A stretch of 10,625 nucleotides of DNA from Bacteroidaceae bacterium (GTDB lineage Bacteria; Bacteroidota; Bacteroidia; Bacteroidales; CHK158-818): the NCBI GenBank assembly GCA_017467745.1, contig JAFUKV010000058.1, forward strand, positions 1-10,625, given 5' to 3'. A model generated the notes under the pieces. It was given only the letters and a program-made list of their open reading frames with translations. It was not told where the DNA came from and searched no databases. Shown piece by piece: positions 7,269 through 10,625 of this stretch; positions within the stretch are counted from its first letter, which is position 1, and the number at the start of each line of letters is the position of its first letter. Both the position numbers and the translations under genes were made by a program.

Positions 7269-7883
7269 ATGGAAAATTTGACGATTCAGGATTTTAAGAA
7301 AATGCTTTCCGCAGCATTAGAGCAAGTGAAACAGCGGGAAGACGAGTTCTCGAAATTAGATGCCGTAATTGGCGATGGCGATCATGGAACAGCTATCGTG
7401 CAAGCGTTGACTTCTGTTGTGGAAGCTGCGGAGAAAGGGTCGGAATTTAAAACGATGTTGAATGATATCGGGTTTAATGTAATGTTGCAAACCAGCGGTT
7501 CTACCAGTACATTGATAGGTGCTTTGTTTCTTGGTATGAGTGATGCGGCGCAGGGAGATTCGTTGACAGTTTCTCAGGTAAAAGAGATGTTCAAAGGCGG
7601 CCTTGCGAATGTGCAGAAGCAAACCAAAGCGCAGGTAGGAGATAAAACAATGATGGACGCGCTTGTTCCGGCCGTACAGGCAATGGAGGCCTGTGATACG
7701 GAAGATGTGCGGCAACTGTTCGGTTGCGCTGCTCAGGCGGCGTTGAAAGGCGCTGCCGATACGGTGAATATGAAAGCGAATTTTGGACGTGCCCGTAATT
7801 ATGGTGAACGCTCTATCGGTTATACCGATTCGGGGGCATCGTCGTGGGCGTGTATGTTTGAGTCGTTTGCAAATGTTTTATAA
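7269..7883 (+). CDS. dhaL: Dihydroxyacetone kinase-type nucleotide-binding subunit DhaL
   Basis: A 204-residue cytoplasmic protein, the usual DhaL length. LDAVIGDGDHG (residues 30-40) holds the three Asp residues (D31, D36, D38) that bind the Mg-nucleotide; E. coli DhaL has them at 30, 35 and 37. GDKTMMDAL and GERSIGYTDSGASS are further hallmarks. The glycine-rich loop is altered: SGSTSTLIG where typical members read close to GGSSGPLYG. In E. coli the ADP on DhaL is recharged by the PTS protein DhaM. No dhaM is found here, and Bacteroidales generally lack a full sugar PTS, so ATP is the likelier direct donor. The gene lies 16 bases before lsrF, with AT-rich sequence between. Assignment is secure; donor and substrate are inferred. 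Confidence 0.92.
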   Translation: MENLTIQDFKKMLSAALEQVKQREDEFSKLDAVIGDGDHGTAIVQALTSVVEAAEKGSEFKTMLNDIGFNVMLQTSGSTSTLIGALFLGMSDAAQGDSLTVSQVKEMFKGGLANVQKQTKAQVGDKTMMDALVPAVQAMEACDTEDVRQLFGCAAQAALKGAADTVNMKANFGRARNYGERSIGYTDSGASSWACMFESFANVL

Positions 7884-7899
7884 TCAATAAATTATTATT

Positions 7900-8775
7900 A
7901 TGGCTGATGCTGATGGAATTTTAGAAAATAAAGATAAAGATTACGGAATAGGTATACCGGTAAAAAATCAAGCGTTTTTTTTGAAGGGATTGGATAATTG
8001 CGATTGGGGCATAAAAAACCGCATGTCTCGTATTTTTAATCCCAAAACCGGTCGTACCGTTATGTTGGCTTTCGATCATGGGTATATTATGGGACCTACT
8101 TCCGGATTGGAACGTTTGGATCTCTCTATCGTTCCATTGATTGAGTATGCCGATTCTTTAATGTGTACGCGCGGAGCTTTACGTTCGGTAGTGCCGCCTA
8201 CATCCGATAAGCCGGTTTGTCTTCGGTATTCTGCCGGATCTTCCGTTTTAACAGAGCTTAATAACGAATGTATTTTGGATATTCAGGATGCCGTTCGATT
8301 GAATGCCTCCGCATTAGCCGTCATGGTTTCTATCGGAGATACATTTGAGGCGAAAACCGTTGAGAATCTGGTTAGAACTGCTGATTATGGCTATAAATAC
8401 GGGATCCCTACTATGGGAGTAACGGCCGTAGGAAAGCAAATGGTTCGGGATGCCCGTTATTTTTCGGCGGCTTCACGTATTTGCGCAGAAAACGGCGCTA
8501 CATTGGTAAAAACGTACTATTGTGACGGTTTTGCCAAAGTAGTGAATTCGTGTCCTGTACCTATCGTAATTGCCGGTGGGAAAAAACTTCCCGAAAAGGA
8601 GGCGTTAGAGTTGTGTTATAAAGCTATAAGCGAAGGCGCTTCGGGTGTAGATATGGGGCGTAATGTCTTTCAGAGTGAAAATCCTGTTGCGATGATACAA
8701 GCCGTGAAAGCGGTTGTGCACGACAATCTTACGCCGGAACAGGCTTTTGAGATGTTTAATGATTTGAAAAAATAG
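7900..8775 (+). CDS. lsrF: LsrF-type 3-hydroxy-5-phosphonooxypentane-2,4-dione thiolase (class I aldolase fold)
   Basis: A 291-residue cytoplasmic TIM-barrel enzyme of the DhnA/DeoC group. It matches E. coli LsrF, as recalled, from end to end, including length: SRIFNPKTG, VMLAFDHGY, LMCTRGALRSVVPP, PIVIAGGKKLPE and GASGVDMGRNVFQS. K204 in VKTYY is the expected catalytic lysine (E. coli Lys203). In the AI-2 pathway LsrF transfers an acetyl group from phosphorylated hydroxypentanedione to CoA, giving acetyl-CoA and dihydroxyacetone phosphate. No lsrK, lsrG, lsrR or Lsr transporter is present in this window; DhaK, DhaL and a VOC protein are encoded instead. Either this is a rewired AI-2 route or the enzyme acts on a related phosphorylated dione or deoxyketose. 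Membership in the LsrF family is strong; the exact substrate is inferred. Confidence 0.9.
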   Translation: MADADGILENKDKDYGIGIPVKNQAFFLKGLDNCDWGIKNRMSRIFNPKTGRTVMLAFDHGYIMGPTSGLERLDLSIVPLIEYADSLMCTRGALRSVVPPTSDKPVCLRYSAGSSVLTELNNECILDIQDAVRLNASALAVMVSIGDTFEAKTVENLVRTADYGYKYGIPTMGVTAVGKQMVRDARYFSAASRICAENGATLVKTYYCDGFAKVVNSCPVPIVIAGGKKLPEKEALELCYKAISEGASGVDMGRNVFQSENPVAMIQAVKAVVHDNLTPEQAFEMFNDLKK

Positions 8776-8781
8776 AGCAGA

Positions 8782-8827
8782 CCGGAAAAGGGACGGATTC
8801 ACATCGTGTCCGTTCCTTTCAATCCGG
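8782..8827 (+). other. Structured hairpin after lsrF
   Basis: AAAGGGACGGA (8787-8797) pairs with TCCGTTCCTTT (8809-8819), 11 pairs with one G-U. The helix extends inward by CAC/GTG around a 3-base loop. It extends outward, across a CAA bulge, by CCGGA (8782-8786) with TCCGG (8823-8827). It starts 7 bases after the lsrF stop. There is no T-run directly after the stem, so termination is uncertain; it may mark the end of the metabolic operon or stabilise its mRNA. Confidence 0.6.
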
Positions 8828-8842
8828 CATAAATGTATTGAG

Positions 8843-9754
8843 ATGAAAAGTATCTTATTGTATGGATTAATTTGTTTTACCTTTTTTCCGGTTATGGTAA
8901 AGGCGAAGTCTTCGTCGCGTTATTTATTGATCGGAGGTTCTGGAAACAACAAAGTTTCTATTATCGATAAGAAAAACTTGCAAGAGTTATGGAGCTATTC
9001 CTTAGAAGAGGGGACAGAATGTAATAGCGTGGATATTACAGCTTCCGGAGAAATTTTGATAGCTTATCGCAATGGGGCTAAATTAGTCGACCCTGAAAAT
9101 AATACGGTTATCTGGGATATGAAGGCTCCCGGTAAAAATGAACTATCTGCGGCTTCGGTGTTGCCTGACGGTGGTTTTTTATTAGCGTGGAGCGGGCATC
9201 CTGCCGAAATAATGGAATTGGATGTAAATGGAAAAACTCAGAAGAAAACGGTTGTCGATACAGAAATTGAACATTTGCATGGGCAATTTCGGCAAATTAT
9301 AAAGTCCCGAAAAGGGAATTACTTGGTTCCTTTAATGGGAAAAGGTATTTTGGTGGAGATAAATAGTAAAGGCGAAATTTTATCTACGGTAAAAACCGGC
9401 GGAAATCCTTTTTCTGCATTGGAATTGAAAGACGGCACTATTATTGTTCCGTGTGGAGATGCACATTGTATTAAATGGTACAATAAAGGTAACGAAATAC
9501 AGTCGTTGAAAGGAAAAGACATATCGGGAATTTCCTTGCAATTTGTAGCGGAGGTAGCGATATGCGGAAATGGAAATTTATTGGTATGTAATTGGTTAGG
9601 GCATGGCAGCGATAAGAATCAACCGTTGGTTGTAGAACTCGATGCGTATAACCGTCCTGTGTGGATGTTGCCGTCCGATAAAGGAATAGGCAGTATTTCT
9701 ACTGTAAAAGAGATAAAAGAGAAAGTATTGAAACAAAAAAATATATTACGCTGA
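8843..9754 (+). CDS. Exported PQQ-like/YncE-like beta-propeller protein
   Basis: A 303-residue protein with a signal peptide (residues 1-21, probable cleavage VKA|KS). The rest is built of propeller-type repeats, with recurring pieces such as YLLIGGSGNNKVSIID, GEILIAYRNGAKLVD, GGFLLAWSG and GTIIVPCGDAHCIKWY, roughly six or seven blades. Trp/Gly-rich blade ends recall quinoprotein-like propellers, but no PQQ-binding or catalytic set can be named, so a binding role is as likely as an enzymatic one. It lies 67 bases after lsrF across a strong hairpin. Its TGA stop shares its last A with the ATG of the GH92 gene, so the two are probably translated together. It may work with that glycosidase at the cell surface. 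Specific function is not recognised. Confidence 0.8.
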   Translation: MKSILLYGLICFTFFPVMVKAKSSSRYLLIGGSGNNKVSIIDKKNLQELWSYSLEEGTECNSVDITASGEILIAYRNGAKLVDPENNTVIWDMKAPGKNELSAASVLPDGGFLLAWSGHPAEIMELDVNGKTQKKTVVDTEIEHLHGQFRQIIKSRKGNYLVPLMGKGILVEINSKGEILSTVKTGGNPFSALELKDGTIIVPCGDAHCIKWYNKGNEIQSLKGKDISGISLQFVAEVAICGNGNLLVCNWLGHGSDKNQPLVVELDAYNRPVWMLPSDKGIGSISTVKEIKEKVLKQKNILR

Positions 9755-10625
9755 TGGTAAAACATATTTGGATGTATTTCTTAATGGCTGCATGCAGTTT
9801 GTCGGCGCAGACGGTAGATGTAGTAGATTATATCCGTCCCATTGTAGGGGCTTCTACGTCTACCGATGCGGCTAAAAGCGGACATGGGTTGGGTAAAACA
9901 TTTCCCGGTAGCGCCACACCTTTCGGGTTGGTGCAACTAAGTCCGGATACAGAGACTTCCGGCGATAACGGGCCGGGTTATTCATGGCATCATAAAACGA
10001 TTGAAGGTTTTAGCTTTATACACATGAGCGGTATAGGGTGGTACGGAGATTTCGGTAATTTTTTGGTAACTCCTTCTACGGGAACTTTGCATGTGTGGAA
10101 AGGCCGGTCAGATAATCCTGAACAGGGGTATTGTTCACGTTATTCGCACGATACGGAAGTGGCGGAAGCCGGATATTATGCGGTAAATCTGGATGATTAT
10201 GATGTTCGGGTAGAGTTGTCGTCTATGCCGCGCGCTGGAATTATGCGGATGACCTATCCCAAAAGCGATACATCTCGTATTCAAATAGATTTAGCTCGCC
10301 GTATCGGCGGTACTTCATCCGAACAATATATCCGTAAGGTAGACGATCATACTCTTGCCGGATGGATGAAGTGTACGCCTGACGGAGGAGGTTGGGGACA
10401 TGGAGCCGGTAATGTAAGCTATACGGTCTATTTTTATTGTCAGTTAGATAAGCCATTGAAAAATATCGGTATATGGAGTGCCGATATTCCGGATAACATG
10501 AATAGACAAGGCGGTGATGCGGTTAACAAGCCAGAGTATCAGCAGTTGATAAAAAACGCGAAAATTTTTAGAAGTGTTTCGGAAGCGCAAGGCAAACATA
10601 TCGGCTTTTTTGTAGAGTTTCCCAC
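9754..10625 (+). CDS. GH92 family alpha-mannosidase, N-terminal part (3' end beyond window)
   Basis: The first 290 codons are present; GH92 enzymes are usually 700-800 residues, so the gene runs off the right edge. An export signal covers residues 1-18 (SLSA|QT); C14 in LMAAC is a weak alternative lipobox. The mature N-terminus carries the family signature VDYIRPIVGAS, then GKTFPGSATPFGLVQLSPDT (47-66), then GYSWHHKTIEGFSFIHMSG, belonging to the N-terminal beta-sandwich domain. GH92 members are calcium-dependent exo-alpha-mannosidases with inversion of configuration, used by gut Bacteroidales on N-glycans and yeast mannan. The catalytic residues lie in the missing C-terminal part, so activity cannot be checked. 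The ATG at 9754 overlaps the previous stop (TGATG); an internal ATG at 9772 is possible but would shorten the signal peptide. Confidence 0.92.
   Translation, partial: MVKHIWMYFLMAACSLSAQTVDVVDYIRPIVGASTSTDAAKSGHGLGKTFPGSATPFGLVQLSPDTETSGDNGPGYSWHHKTIEGFSFIHMSGIGWYGDFGNFLVTPSTGTLHVWKGRSDNPEQGYCSRYSHDTEVAEAGYYAVNLDDYDVRVELSSMPRAGIMRMTYPKSDTSRIQIDLARRIGGTSSEQYIRKVDDHTLAGWMKCTPDGGGWGHGAGNVSYTVYFYCQLDKPLKNIGIWSADIPDNMNRQGGDAVNKPEYQQLIKNAKIFRSVSEAQGKHIGFFVEFP

Noticed and set aside
7356..7715. A 119-codon minus-strand frame opposite dhaL.
   Set aside because: It lies entirely within dhaL, whose motifs are complete; the antisense product has no recognisable features.
7900..8775. Reading the DhnA-type aldolase as fructose-bisphosphate aldolase or aminodideoxyheptulosonate synthase, which would fit the chorismate-related neighbour.
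   Set aside because: Length and long conserved stretches match LsrF much better than either alternative.

Overview
The window looks like a chromosomal segment from a member of the Bacteroidales (Bacteroidota). This rests on a secreted family-92 glycosidase, several exported beta-propeller and lipoprotein genes, weak or absent Shine-Dalgarno sequences, and start regions that fit the Bacteroidota promoter form TAnnTTTG rather than the E. coli form. No RNA gene, CRISPR array, insertion sequence or integration site is visible. Base composition looks uniform, so there is no obvious sign of recent transfer.

Layout: (1) Positions 1-1126, minus strand, hold the N-terminal half of the housekeeping gene tex, running off the left edge. 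(2) Positions 1127-1357 are a divergent intergenic region with a candidate promoter for tex and another for the gene to the right, plus a tandem 19-bp repeat overlapping the start of the regulator. (3) From 1358 to the right edge every gene is on the plus strand with short gaps: an IclR-family regulator; an exported beta-propeller/di-haem cytochrome c protein; a chorismatase-like (FkbO/Hyg5-type, RidA-superfamily) protein; a lipoprotein with a cupin fold resembling D-lyxose isomerases; a short glyoxalase-type VOC protein; DhaK; DhaL; an LsrF-type thiolase/aldolase; a second exported beta-propeller protein; and the start of a GH92 alpha-mannosidase. Two strong hairpins lie between genes, one between dhaK and dhaL and one after lsrF.

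The core of interest is cupin - VOC - DhaK - DhaL - LsrF. In E. coli, autoinducer-2 is phosphorylated by LsrK, isomerised by LsrG and thiolysed by LsrF to dihydroxyacetone phosphate and acetyl-CoA. Here LsrF is well conserved, but no LsrK, LsrG, Lsr transporter or LsrR lies nearby. A dihydroxyacetone-kinase-type pair sits where a kinase would be expected, and a metal-site VOC protein sits where an isomerase would be expected. I infer an Lsr-like route in which a short ketose, deoxyketose or dione is phosphorylated by DhaK/DhaL, rearranged, and cleaved by LsrF into central metabolites, under control of the IclR regulator. The substrate cannot be read from the sequence. The chorismatase-like gene and the cytochrome/propeller gene are unexpected partners and make the cluster hard to match to any pathway I know.
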